DNA from: Lachnoclostridium sp. UBA1175
GTDB taxonomy: Bacteria; Bacillota; Clostridia; Lachnospirales; Lachnospiraceae
Length of the DNA stretch: 64,000 nt
NCBI GenBank assembly: GCA_002311665.1
Contig: DBYX01000005.1
Location: 224,857-288,856, forward strand
Direction of reading: 5' to 3'
The notes beneath the pieces were generated by a model, which saw only the letters and a list, made by a program, of their open reading frames with translations, searched no databases and was not told the DNA's origin. Both the position numbers and the translations under genes were made by a program. This document shows positions 52,331 to 60,060 of the stretch, in pieces (position 1 is the stretch's first letter; each line of letters starts with the position of its first letter).

Positions 52331-54721
52331 ATGAGTAACGAACAGAGAAAAAGAACGGGAGTGATGCGTCGGGCGGCCGCAGCGTCGGCCGTCGCGCTGC
52401 TGTTCGTCGTTCTCGCGGTCGGGTGCGGCCGGGAGAACAAGGATCGGAATGCGTCTCAGGGCGGCAACGGTACGGTGACCGGCACGGTGACAACTACACC
52501 GGAGGCGACTTTGACACCGTCAGGGACAGAGACACCGACTTGTACGCCGACGCCGGGGGTGCCTTTCGTGAAGCAGGCGTACGAGACGGCCGGAAGGGAC
52601 GATGTGTTCCGCGTGCCGGTGAAGGAGCTCGCGGAGGACTGGTACCTGAGCACCACGGAATTTGCGGGAGATTACGCCCTGTTGTGGCTGTGTTCTCCGG
52701 ATTCCTTTGCGACAGAGAGACGTATATTCGTGCTTTGCAGACCGGGGGAGAGCCGGGAACAGTATCGTTTGGAGACGGAGTATTCGCCCTCTGAGCCGAA
52801 GGTTTTCGAGGACGGCACGGTGGTCCTTGAGGACAGGAAAACCGGCCTCTATCATGTGTACGACAACACGCTCACCGAGCTGCGGAGTTTCCTGCCGGGA
52901 GGCGAGAAGGGGATGAAATGGATCGGCGCATCACCGGACAGGATGCTCTGGTTCATCGATGAGACGGAGACAGCCGTGCTGGCGACCGATCTGAACGGAC
53001 AGGCCGTCGGTGGTTTTTCGTGTGCTCCGGGGTATCGAATGATCCGCTACCTCGGCTCCCGCGACGGAAAGAGAAGTTTTCTTGCCCGGTCGGAAGCGGA
53101 CAGCGCGGAGCAGTTGATGATCCTCCCTGCGGACGGCAGTGATCCGATCTCCCCTGCAGCGGATGAGTTGAAACTGGGCGAGGACTGGAAGAACAACGCA
53201 ATCCCGTGTTCGGGACCGAACCACGAAGAGACCACCGCGACGTGGTTCTTCCATCTCGCGGGGGATTACCGGAAAGGCTGTGTGTTCCCGAAGGAATCGA
53301 TGAATGAGGAGATCGGGTTCCTCGGCGGGACGATGCTGTGCAGCAATGTCCGATATGAGCTTGAGGACGGGTCATACCGGCACGATTACCGCCTGTACGA
53401 TATGGAGAAACGGACGGTCTCCGGTGTACTCCGCGACGCGGAGATCGAAGGCAGTGCATATATGTATGTGCTCGGCCCCGTCGGGGACGGCAATGTGCTG
53501 CTTCAGTCCTCGAAGCCCGAGGGCGGCAGCGAACTTCTGCTGTGGACTGCCGGCGATACGGTTTCGCCGATCGACGGTTTTTGCGATCTCGCGAAGGATG
53601 ATATCGCGGCGTGCCTGACGGACCGGGTAAAGAAGGCGAAGGAGTGCGGCATCGTGATCACGCCCGACCGGACGGAGGACGACGGAACGGCCACGGCGCT
53701 CGGGGATCTCGTTTCGGAGATCGACCTCGTCAATACCTTCCTGCTTGCTGAAAAGAATGACCCGGATGCGCTGAAACCCGTGTCCGGCGATGCGATCCAT
53801 CCGGAAAATAAGCGCTGCAACGACGGGGCGCATTTCACCTTCAAACGGCACGTATTTTCCGAATACTACCTGAAGGAATACGGGGAGAAGCGCCGTAGCG
53901 CGTTCTTCCGTTTTGTGGACGCGGTACTCGCAGGGGAGGACCGGTTCCAATGCCCCGACGACGCGACGGAGATCTGGTGCTGCGGCGTGTTCTCGTCGCT
54001 TTTCTTCCCGATCGCACAGCCATATATCACGGCGGCGTACGAGGGGGACGGCTGGGCGAAGATCACGTACAAGATCCCGAAGGAAGAGTTCCTGGAGAAG
54101 GAGCGTGCCTTTGAGGAGCGGATCTGCGAGATCCTGAACGATGTGCTCGAGGACGATTACACGGACACGGAGAAGGCGCTCGCCCTGTACGAGTTTATGA
54201 CGGAGTACTGCACTTACGACACCGAGATGCTGGAGCATCTCGATGAGTGGAGTGACCGGCAGTCGACGCTCCGCTGTCTCACCGAGCAGACCGGCGTATG
54301 TTGGGAGATCGCGTCGCTGTATGAGTTTCTGCTGCTGCAGTGCGGCGTCAACGCGGAGCCGATCCGCGGCATCGCGTTCGACGAGAACGAACCGTCGCAC
54401 GAGTGGAACTATATTACGCTCGACGGGCAGGGGTACCAGATCGACGCGACCTGGGGCATCACCGACCGGCGCGAGCCGGATCTGAAGTACTTTCTGTTCA
54501 CGGACGAGCTGCGTGAGACGCGCGACGGCTACGAGGAGGAATCTTTTGAGATCGGAGGCGCCGGCTTCTACAACAGCCGCAAGCGCTACACCTTCGAGGC
54601 GGACGACGAGCGCTTCGAGGAACTCTGGTCGGGAAGATATCTCGCGTTCGACGAGGAAGAGAAGTGCATATACTATATTGATCCAAACGGTAATGTGAAA
54701 CGGTTTCCGTACGGCCGATAA
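52331..54721 (+). CDS. Lipoprotein with transglutaminase-like domain (copy 2)
   Basis: A 796-residue paralogue of the preceding protein. The signal peptide ends in LAVGC with Cys32, then a Thr/Pro stalk. Shared blocks include YETAGRDDVFRVPVKELAE, ATWFFH, RLYDMEKRTVSGVL, TPDRTEDDGT, DAIHPENK and the transglutaminase core with Cys657 (GVCWEIA), His690 (SHEWNY) and Asp705 (QIDATWG). The residue after the active Cys differs (Trp rather than Gly) and the N-terminal domain has diverged more. Tandem duplication followed by divergence is evident. GGGGA precedes the ATG; the gene ends inside its own terminator. Confidence 0.82.
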   Translation: MSNEQRKRTGVMRRAAAASAVALLFVVLAVGCGRENKDRNASQGGNGTVTGTVTTTPEATLTPSGTETPTCTPTPGVPFVKQAYETAGRDDVFRVPVKELAEDWYLSTTEFAGDYALLWLCSPDSFATERRIFVLCRPGESREQYRLETEYSPSEPKVFEDGTVVLEDRKTGLYHVYDNTLTELRSFLPGGEKGMKWIGASPDRMLWFIDETETAVLATDLNGQAVGGFSCAPGYRMIRYLGSRDGKRSFLARSEADSAEQLMILPADGSDPISPAADELKLGEDWKNNAIPCSGPNHEETTATWFFHLAGDYRKGCVFPKESMNEEIGFLGGTMLCSNVRYELEDGSYRHDYRLYDMEKRTVSGVLRDAEIEGSAYMYVLGPVGDGNVLLQSSKPEGGSELLLWTAGDTVSPIDGFCDLAKDDIAACLTDRVKKAKECGIVITPDRTEDDGTATALGDLVSEIDLVNTFLLAEKNDPDALKPVSGDAIHPENKRCNDGAHFTFKRHVFSEYYLKEYGEKRRSAFFRFVDAVLAGEDRFQCPDDATEIWCCGVFSSLFFPIAQPYITAAYEGDGWAKITYKIPKEEFLEKERAFEERICEILNDVLEDDYTDTEKALALYEFMTEYCTYDTEMLEHLDEWSDRQSTLRCLTEQTGVCWEIASLYEFLLLQCGVNAEPIRGIAFDENEPSHEWNYITLDGQGYQIDATWGITDRREPDLKYFLFTDELRETRDGYEEESFEIGGAGFYNSRKRYTFEADDERFEELWSGRYLAFDEEEKCIYYIDPNGNVKRFPYGR

Positions 54722-54741
54722 GGCCGTCGGAACCGTTTTTT
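54699..54741 (+). terminator. Terminator overlapping the end of the transglutaminase-like gene
   Basis: A long, slightly bulged stem between 54700-54716 and 54722-54736, followed by a run of T. The TAA stop lies in its loop. Confidence 0.75.
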
Positions 54742-54742
54742 C

Positions 54743-54771
54743 TTGTGAATCGACCATCCATTTGATAGAAT
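54743..54771 (+). promoter_or_regulatory. Promoter for the TrmH-type methyltransferase
   Basis: TTGTGA at 54743-54748, 17 bases, TAGAAT at 54766-54771, directly after the preceding terminator. Confidence 0.5.
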
Positions 54772-54796
54772 GGAATTCAGTGAGGTGAATCGAGAT

Positions 54797-55651
54797 ATGA
54801 ATCTTCATGTGATCAATGATATAGACGCGCCGGAACTGGACGTATTCACGAAGCTCTCCGAGCCGCAGTTGTACCGGTACTACGAGCCGGAGTTGGGTAT
54901 ATTTCTCGCGGAGAGCGCAAGCGTGATCCTGCGCGCTCTGGAGGACGGCTATGAGCCGCTCTCGGTGCTGGTGGAAACCGGGAAGATCGAGGGTGAGGCG
55001 GAACCCGTATTTGACGCGATCGAGCGCTACTGGGGGCCGGAGAAGCGCGAATCCATCCCCGTGTATACGGCGGACAGCGAAATCGTGGCACGGCTCACCG
55101 GCTACACCCTGGTCCGCGGGCTCTGGATGACGCTCCGCAGACGGCCCATCGTGTCCGTCGAGAAATTCTGCCACGACAAGAGGCGCATCGCGGTTCTGTA
55201 CGATGTCGTGAACCCCGCCAACGCCGGTGCGATCATCCGCTCCGCCGCGGCGCTCGGGATGGACGGCGTGCTCCTCTCCGACGCCTCCGTCGACCCTCTC
55301 GCCAGACGCTCGTCGCGGGTCAGCATGGGGACGGTCTTCCAGATCCCCTGGACGATAGCGACGAAGGAGGAATCCGAGGGAACCACCCTGGTCAGCACCC
55401 TTCAATCCTACGGCTACAAGACCGTGGCGATGGCCCTGACCGAGGACTCGACCGCCGTCGACAACGAGGAGATCCGCGCCCACGAGAAGCTCGCCATATT
55501 CCTCGGCTCCGAAGGCCCCGGCCTCCCGAAAGACATCATCGCCGCGTGCGACTACCGCGTAATGATCCCGATGCACTACGGTGTGGACTCCCTCAACGTC
55601 GCGGCCGCCAGCGCTGTCGGCTTCTGGGAGATGTGCAAGGGGAGGGGATGA
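54797..55651 (+). CDS. TrmH/SpoU family RNA methyltransferase
   Basis: A 284-residue RNA 2'-O-methyltransferase of the SPOUT class. An N-terminal substrate-binding domain (about 1-115; LAESASVILRALEDGYEPLSVLVET) is followed by the knot-forming domain: motif 1 DVVNPANAGAIIRSAAALGMDGVLL, motif 2 FLGSEGPGLP and motif 3 MIPMHYGVDSLNVAAASAVGFWEM. Motif 1 normally reads DPxNxG, and here it is DVVNPANAG, still with the key Asn and Arg. The RNA target (tRNA or 23S rRNA) is unknown. GAGGTGAA selects the ATG at 54797. Confidence 0.88.
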   Translation: MNLHVINDIDAPELDVFTKLSEPQLYRYYEPELGIFLAESASVILRALEDGYEPLSVLVETGKIEGEAEPVFDAIERYWGPEKRESIPVYTADSEIVARLTGYTLVRGLWMTLRRRPIVSVEKFCHDKRRIAVLYDVVNPANAGAIIRSAAALGMDGVLLSDASVDPLARRSSRVSMGTVFQIPWTIATKEESEGTTLVSTLQSYGYKTVAMALTEDSTAVDNEEIRAHEKLAIFLGSEGPGLPKDIIAACDYRVMIPMHYGVDSLNVAAASAVGFWEMCKGRG

Positions 55652-55749
55652 CGGTTCTCGCAGTTTCCATTTCGGTCTTTGTTCTTTTGCCGTTGAAATA
55701 CCGGTATGAAAAAACGGGAATTCCGAAAAAGTAAAGTATTCTGTCAAGT

Positions 55750-55786
55750 CGGCGAAATGATTGGGAATGTCATTTCGCCGTTTTTT
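55750..55786 (+). terminator. Intrinsic terminator after the methyltransferase
   Basis: CGGCGAAATGA at 55750-55760 pairs perfectly with 55770-55780, followed by six T residues. The stretch 55652-55749 before it holds nothing I recognise. Confidence 0.85.
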
Positions 55787-55793
55787 GCGCGCC

Positions 55794-55822
55794 TTGACAG
55801 TAAAAAACATAACCGATATACT
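55794..55822 (+). promoter_or_regulatory. Near-consensus promoter for the LRR lipoprotein
   Basis: Consensus TTGACA at 55794-55799, 17 bases, TATACT at 55817-55822. The 110-base leader to the start codon shows no riboswitch that I recognise. Confidence 0.75.
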
Positions 55823-55931
55823 AAAGACAGTAGCGGTTATCTATGCATTCCCGATGGGAAAGGGGTGGTTCCGGTTTTTCCGGAAGTTCTTAGACTATTG
55901 GTGATGTGATCTGTGAACAAGGAGGCCTGAG

Positions 55932-56975
55932 ATGAGAAATGCAAAATATGCACGATTGGTTGCAATAGCGATTGTTTTTGTACTCTGCCTTACTGCGTGC
56001 GGGGAAAAGTCTGCGGATAAACGTCAATTGAAAGTAACCCCGACGGAAAGTGAAAGCGAATGGGTAAATAATGCCGATTCCAATGAAAAAGGAGAGTCTG
56101 GGGAAACTCAAAACAAGATTACTTCGGCGATGACTGCAGAGCCGACATATACACTTACTCCGACTCCAATCGATACGCCCACTCCGTCAATAACATTGCC
56201 GCCCACCAATACACCTACCCCGACGTTAACTCCGACCCCGACGAATACGCCGACACCTACAAATACCCCGACTCCGACGGTGAAAACCAGTGAGGGACTG
56301 GAGTATACATTGAATGAAGATGGAAAGTCCTATTCTGTGACCGGGTTTGGAACCTGTAAGGACGGAAATGTCATTATTCCCGCGACATATAACGGAAAGC
56401 CGGTAACATCAATCTATCGTACGACAGAAGATGAAGGAATGATGGATGATCTGCAGAATCTTACCATTGTACGGGTTGAGTTGCCGAGCAGCATTACCTC
56501 AATCGGGAGTTGTGCATTTGCCAGATGTGATGAACTGATCAGTGTAAAAATCCCCGACAGCGTCACTAATATTGATACAGCTGCATTTTTCGAATGTAAA
56601 AAGTTGACAACCGTGAAATTGCCTGAAAGCGTCACAAACATAGGCGATTTCGCCTTTGCGTATTGTGACCGGTTGGAGAGTATTTCTATCCCGGGAAAAG
56701 TAAAATGTATCGGAATCAGAGCATTTTATTCAAATGAAAAACTCAGCAGAGTTACACTTCACGAAGGGTTGGAGGAGATCGGAGAAAAAGCTTTTGCCAA
56801 GTGTTATTTGTTAAAAAGCATTGTTATTCCCAGAAGTGTGACCTCGATTGAACATTTTGCCTTTCAGGGATACTTTGTGAACAATATCGCGGTTCCGCCG
56901 CAGTTATGCGACGTAGAGAAATTCAGGGATTGGGGTCTGCCTGACGATTGTATAGTCACAGTTAATGAGGATTGA
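55932..56975 (+). CDS. BspA-type leucine-rich repeat lipoprotein on a TP stalk
   Basis: A 347-residue surface lipoprotein. Signal peptide ends in LTAC with Cys23; a disordered region (24-72) and a TPTP stalk (about 73-120) follow. Residues 140-320 hold BspA-like LRR_5 repeats of about 23 residues (SSITSIGSCAFARCDELISVKIPDSVTNIDTAAFFECKKLTTVKLPESV...). Such repeats mediate adhesion or protein binding. Base composition is clearly more AT-rich than the housekeeping genes, hinting at a different history. It has its own strong promoter and AGGAGG site, and ends before a terminator. Confidence 0.85.
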   Translation: MRNAKYARLVAIAIVFVLCLTACGEKSADKRQLKVTPTESESEWVNNADSNEKGESGETQNKITSAMTAEPTYTLTPTPIDTPTPSITLPPTNTPTPTLTPTPTNTPTPTNTPTPTVKTSEGLEYTLNEDGKSYSVTGFGTCKDGNVIIPATYNGKPVTSIYRTTEDEGMMDDLQNLTIVRVELPSSITSIGSCAFARCDELISVKIPDSVTNIDTAAFFECKKLTTVKLPESVTNIGDFAFAYCDRLESISIPGKVKCIGIRAFYSNEKLSRVTLHEGLEEIGEKAFAKCYLLKSIVIPRSVTSIEHFAFQGYFVNNIAVPPQLCDVEKFRDWGLPDDCIVTVNED

Positions 56976-57046
56976 GTTGTCAAAGAGTTCTCGGTGGCCT
57001 TAAGTGGGAATGGCCTTTTCGATATTTCAGAATAGTGTAAGCCTAA

Positions 57047-57083
57047 ACGGAGGTTGCATCGATTGTGTGCAACCTCTGTTTTT
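57047..57083 (+). terminator. Intrinsic terminator after the LRR lipoprotein
   Basis: AGGTTGCA pairs with TGCAACCT (extended by flanking pairs), followed by five T residues. Confidence 0.8.
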
Positions 57084-57135
57084 AAGTTTGTCGAAAAATG
57101 TTAAGCGAAGTTTTGCGAGCAGGCCAAATCGTATC

Positions 57136-57210
57136 AATCTTTACTTTTTTGGCTCATATCGCCAAAAATCTTTACTTTTCACAAACAAAATGCTAAAATA
57201 AGTAAAGATT
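57136..57210 (+). promoter_or_regulatory. Promoter with three copies of an 11-base operator for the HTH-Fic gene
   Basis: TTTACT at 57171-57176, 17 bases, TAAAAT at 57194-57199. The 11-mer AATCTTTACTT occurs directly at 57136-57146 and 57167-57177 (over the -35) and inverted at 57200-57210 (around the start site). An extra inverted repeat TTTTTGGC/GCCAAAAA (57146-57168) lies between the first two. This is a strong picture of autoregulation by the N-terminal HTH of the encoded protein. Confidence 0.65.
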
Positions 57211-57225
57211 TGAGGGGGTGAGCCT

Positions 57226-58137
57226 ATGATCTCATATGAGGGGCTGGAAAGGGTTCTGAAAGAAAAAAGCATCGGTAAGACGGAGCTTTCGACGCAGCTC
57301 GGTCTTTCGTCGCGAACCGTTGCGAAGATCGGAAAGGGCGAGAGAATCTCGCAAAGGAGTATTCAAAAGATTGCGGATTTCTTGGGCGTAGCACCGGAGT
57401 CCCTTGTGAGGGAGGTTTCCGAGAACAAGATCCTTCAGGTGCTCAGGGACGAGAAAGCGGCGAAACTTCCCGGTGGCTTGTACCACGAACTGCAGGTCAG
57501 AATGACTTATAATTCCAACCATATTGAGGGAAGCAAACTGTCCGAAGATCAGACTCGAATGATCTTCGAGACCAATACGCTTGATGCAGGGGACGGGATC
57601 ACGGTGGATGATGTGCTGGAAACGGTCCATCATTTTCGGGCGATCGACTACGTGATCGATGTTGCAGAGGATGAGCTGACGGAGGACATCATCAAGCTGC
57701 TGCATTTTCTGCTGAAGCACGACACAAAGGACTCGACTCTCGATTGGTTTGCCGTCGGGGATTATAAGAAGCGTGCCAATATGGTCGGAGGCAGGGAGAC
57801 GTGCAGGCCTTCGGAGGTGCACGAGCATATGCGGGAGCTTTTGGAGACATATAATGCGAAGGAAAAAGTCACTCTGGAGGATATCGTTGAACTCCACGCC
57901 GAGTTTGAATACATCCATCCTTTCCAGGATGGCAACGGAAGAGTCGGCAGGCTTGTTGCCCTGAAAGAGTGCCTGCGGTACAATGTGATCCCCTTCCTCA
58001 TTGAGGACACTAAGAAACTATATTATTACAGGGGGCTGGCTGAATGGAGGGATGAGAAAGGCTGGCTCATTGATACCTGTCTGGACGGGCAGGATACGTT
58101 CGTTACGTTGCTCGATCTGCTGGGAATAAGACACTGA
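57226..58137 (+). CDS. HTH-Fic family AMP-transferase-like protein
   Basis: A 303-residue protein. Residues 1-65 form an XRE-like helix-turn-helix (KTELSTQLGLSSRTVAKIGKGERISQRSIQKIADFLGV). Residues 75-300 form a Fic domain with the catalytic motif HPFQDGNGRVGR starting at His231 and an N-terminal inhibitory helix motif Ser97-x3-Glu101-Gly102. Fic enzymes transfer AMP from ATP to Tyr/Ser/Thr of target proteins; the inhibitory Glu suggests self-restraint. The paired HTH and the 11-mer repeats at the promoter suggest autoregulation. No separate antitoxin gene is seen. Confidence 0.88.
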   Translation: MISYEGLERVLKEKSIGKTELSTQLGLSSRTVAKIGKGERISQRSIQKIADFLGVAPESLVREVSENKILQVLRDEKAAKLPGGLYHELQVRMTYNSNHIEGSKLSEDQTRMIFETNTLDAGDGITVDDVLETVHHFRAIDYVIDVAEDELTEDIIKLLHFLLKHDTKDSTLDWFAVGDYKKRANMVGGRETCRPSEVHEHMRELLETYNAKEKVTLEDIVELHAEFEYIHPFQDGNGRVGRLVALKECLRYNVIPFLIEDTKKLYYYRGLAEWRDEKGWLIDTCLDGQDTFVTLLDLLGIRH

Positions 58138-58164
58138 TTTTTCAAATCATCCATCATTGCATAA

Positions 58165-58193
58165 TTGACTTTTTACCGGAAAATTGGTATTGT
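58165..58193 (+). promoter_or_regulatory. Promoter for the gene at 58292
   Basis: TTGACT at 58165-58170, 17 bases, TATTGT at 58188-58193. The leader of about 90 bases contains complementary GTGAC and GTCAC segments. Confidence 0.5.
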
Positions 58194-58291
58194 TAGTTTG
58201 TGGCGTGACGGACTTGTTCCGGGGGGATGACACCCATAACAAAAAACAGCGTGTCACTAATTGAATATTCGTTGCAAGGGGGACGAAACCC

Positions 58292-59290
58292 ATGGAAAAA
58301 AACGTAATTGTGACGGACGAGCTGGGGAAACAGATAGGCACCACGTACCCGAAGAGGGCGAAGGGCCTTGTTAAGAACGGTCGGGCAGAGTATGCCGATG
58401 ACCGCACAATTCGTCTAAAGGATACTCGGATTCCGACCGTAGAATTATTTACGGAGGAAGTCAATATGAGTAAAACAATCAACTTTAGCGCAAGAGATTT
58501 TAAGCTCGAAGATACATGCAATTCCAATGTCGGTGTCAGAGGTTTTATGACGATCGGCGGCGAGAGTATGGAAGTCTGGGAGATCGGTGACTGGAATTGG
58601 AACTGGACATCACTTTCAAGGGATGTCACGGGACTGGAGAAGAACACCGACTACATTTTCCGCTTCGCGATGACCGGCGGCCATTCGGACGACGACAAGG
58701 AAGTGTCGATGGTTAACATCACCCGCTTGGGTGCGACGGATTCGCAGTATCAGTTCGACAATGAGGAAGAGCAGGCGAGAGCGTGGGATGAGCGATACAC
58801 GTACTGCATCGGAGAGAGCAGATTCGAACCGGTGATCAGCAAGCGTGACAAGACCGGGATGTTGCGGATCTTTGAACTTCCGTTCAATACCGGTGAGCAC
58901 GAGAACTGGCGTATTATCATCATCGCGCAGCACGCTGTGGCAAGATTTTTCGCACCGAAGGACAATGAGTTCTATGCCGAACTTGAGGACCTGCCGTTTG
59001 AGCAGTGGCGCAAGGAAAGGACGGAACAGATCCGTGAGGAGCGGATGCGGGACGCGGCGGCGATGGCCGGGGCGAACTATGACTGGGACTCCCAGTCGGA
59101 AGATCCGCAGTCGGTGAGGGGCGATGCTTTCCAGGAGTCGATTCCCAACTTCTTCGGCGGCAGGATTGACTTGGCCGAAGCCGAAATACACAGTGCAAAA
59201 ATGCTGCGTGAACTGATCTCGCTGGCCAAGAGGGGCGTTCACGTGGATCTCTCCGGAGCGATTATCGATTGCGATGAGGATGAGGATTGA
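58292..59290 (+). CDS. Hypothetical protein with a Clostridia-type N-terminal module
   Basis: A 332-residue soluble protein. Residues 1-50 (IVTDELGKQIGTTYPKRAKGLVKNGRAEYADDRTIRL) form a small module that I have seen at the start of diverse Clostridia hypothetical proteins. Residues 60-205 appear beta-rich, with a Trp-rich phrase (WEIGDWNWNWTSL). The C-terminus is helical, with a charged segment (EQWRKERTEQIREERMRD), and ends in LAKRGVHVDLSGAIIDCDEDED. Function unknown. It sits between the Fic gene and another hypothetical gene. Confidence 0.65.
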   Translation: MEKNVIVTDELGKQIGTTYPKRAKGLVKNGRAEYADDRTIRLKDTRIPTVELFTEEVNMSKTINFSARDFKLEDTCNSNVGVRGFMTIGGESMEVWEIGDWNWNWTSLSRDVTGLEKNTDYIFRFAMTGGHSDDDKEVSMVNITRLGATDSQYQFDNEEEQARAWDERYTYCIGESRFEPVISKRDKTGMLRIFELPFNTGEHENWRIIIIAQHAVARFFAPKDNEFYAELEDLPFEQWRKERTEQIREERMRDAAAMAGANYDWDSQSEDPQSVRGDAFQESIPNFFGGRIDLAEAEIHSAKMLRELISLAKRGVHVDLSGAIIDCDEDED

Positions 59291-59309
59291 TTTAAATTCA
59301 TAAGTGCAA

Positions 59310-59342
59310 ACGCAGGAGAGTTTAGGCTCTCCTGCTTGTTCT
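59310..59342 (+). terminator. Intrinsic terminator
   Basis: GCAGGAGAG at 59312-59320 pairs with 59327-59335 and is followed by TTGTTCTTT. Confidence 0.7.
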
Positions 59343-59369
59343 TTATAGCTGTATCGATGGAGGAATGAC

Positions 59370-59975
59370 ATGGCACCTGTTACTATGACGCTTTACCACT
59401 ACTCGGTTGATTCTTATCAATCGGGCGGAAAATTGATCAACGACTTCAAGAAACAGTTTCGTTTCGCGGAGCCGTTTATGCTTGCGCTGCAGAAGAGCGA
59501 GGAGTGCTTCTGGGGCGCTTACTTTGCTGCGATGTCGTATTCGAGGGAACTGTGCGCCCTGGGGTTGCGAAAGCACGAAAACTATATCAAGGATGCTGTG
59601 GAAGGTATTTTCGAATATGTCAGAAGAAGAGATTATCCGGATTCCTCCGCAAGCCGGGTGGGGTGCGTCTACTACTGCGAATCGAAGGAGGAGGCGCTTC
59701 GGTACCTGAAGGATGACTGCATTGATAACGGCGATTTCACCGTCGATCAGGTCAAGCTCCTCGAGGTTGAAGTCGATGCAACGACGGTATTCCGGTATGA
59801 TCAGACCTTCTTCAATGATGCCGTCGACATTATGGAGGAGAGCCGTGATCTTGCGCGCGTTATGGCCCTCGCCGGGAGGTATTATTCCGGGGAGCGAAGC
59901 GACAACCCGCTCATAGAGATTCTGGCAGACGGGGAGAATCGTATTATCGCAGAAATTCCCACTCTGTTTGACTGA
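59370..59975 (+). CDS. DUF2441-like protein (possible ADP-ribosyltransferase fold)
   Basis: A 201-residue soluble protein. TLYHYSVDSYQSGGKL at the start and SRVGCVYYCESKEEALRYL in the middle resemble DUF2441 proteins, which I loosely associate with mono-ADP-ribosyltransferase-like folds (His-Tyr and a Ser/Arg strand). Catalytic residues cannot be assigned with confidence. GGAGG at 59359-59363 fits the ATG at 59370. Its position two genes downstream of a Fic enzyme makes a stress or conflict role conceivable, but this is inference. Confidence 0.45.
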   Translation: MAPVTMTLYHYSVDSYQSGGKLINDFKKQFRFAEPFMLALQKSEECFWGAYFAAMSYSRELCALGLRKHENYIKDAVEGIFEYVRRRDYPDSSASRVGCVYYCESKEEALRYLKDDCIDNGDFTVDQVKLLEVEVDATTVFRYDQTFFNDAVDIMEESRDLARVMALAGRYYSGERSDNPLIEILADGENRIIAEIPTLFD

Positions 59976-60060
59976 TTCTCAACTAATGAGGTATGGCATT
60001 TTCCGAAAAATGATGTAAAATCAGTTCAGAAGCTTCGAACACAACTTGGAGGTTTTTGAA

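Noticed and set aside
53372..55810. 812-residue minus-strand open frame
   Set aside because: Antisense of the second transglutaminase-like gene and the SPOUT methyltransferase.
55706..55909. Small + strand open frame of 67 residues
   Set aside because: It runs through a clear intrinsic terminator and a near-consensus promoter, so it is not likely to be translated.
57004..57201. Small + strand open frame of 65 residues
   Set aside because: It crosses the terminator at 57047 and the Fic operator region and has no good ribosome site.
58800..58840. tRNA-like T-loop (GATTCGAA)
   Set aside because: It lies inside a coding frame with no matching acceptor or anticodon stems.
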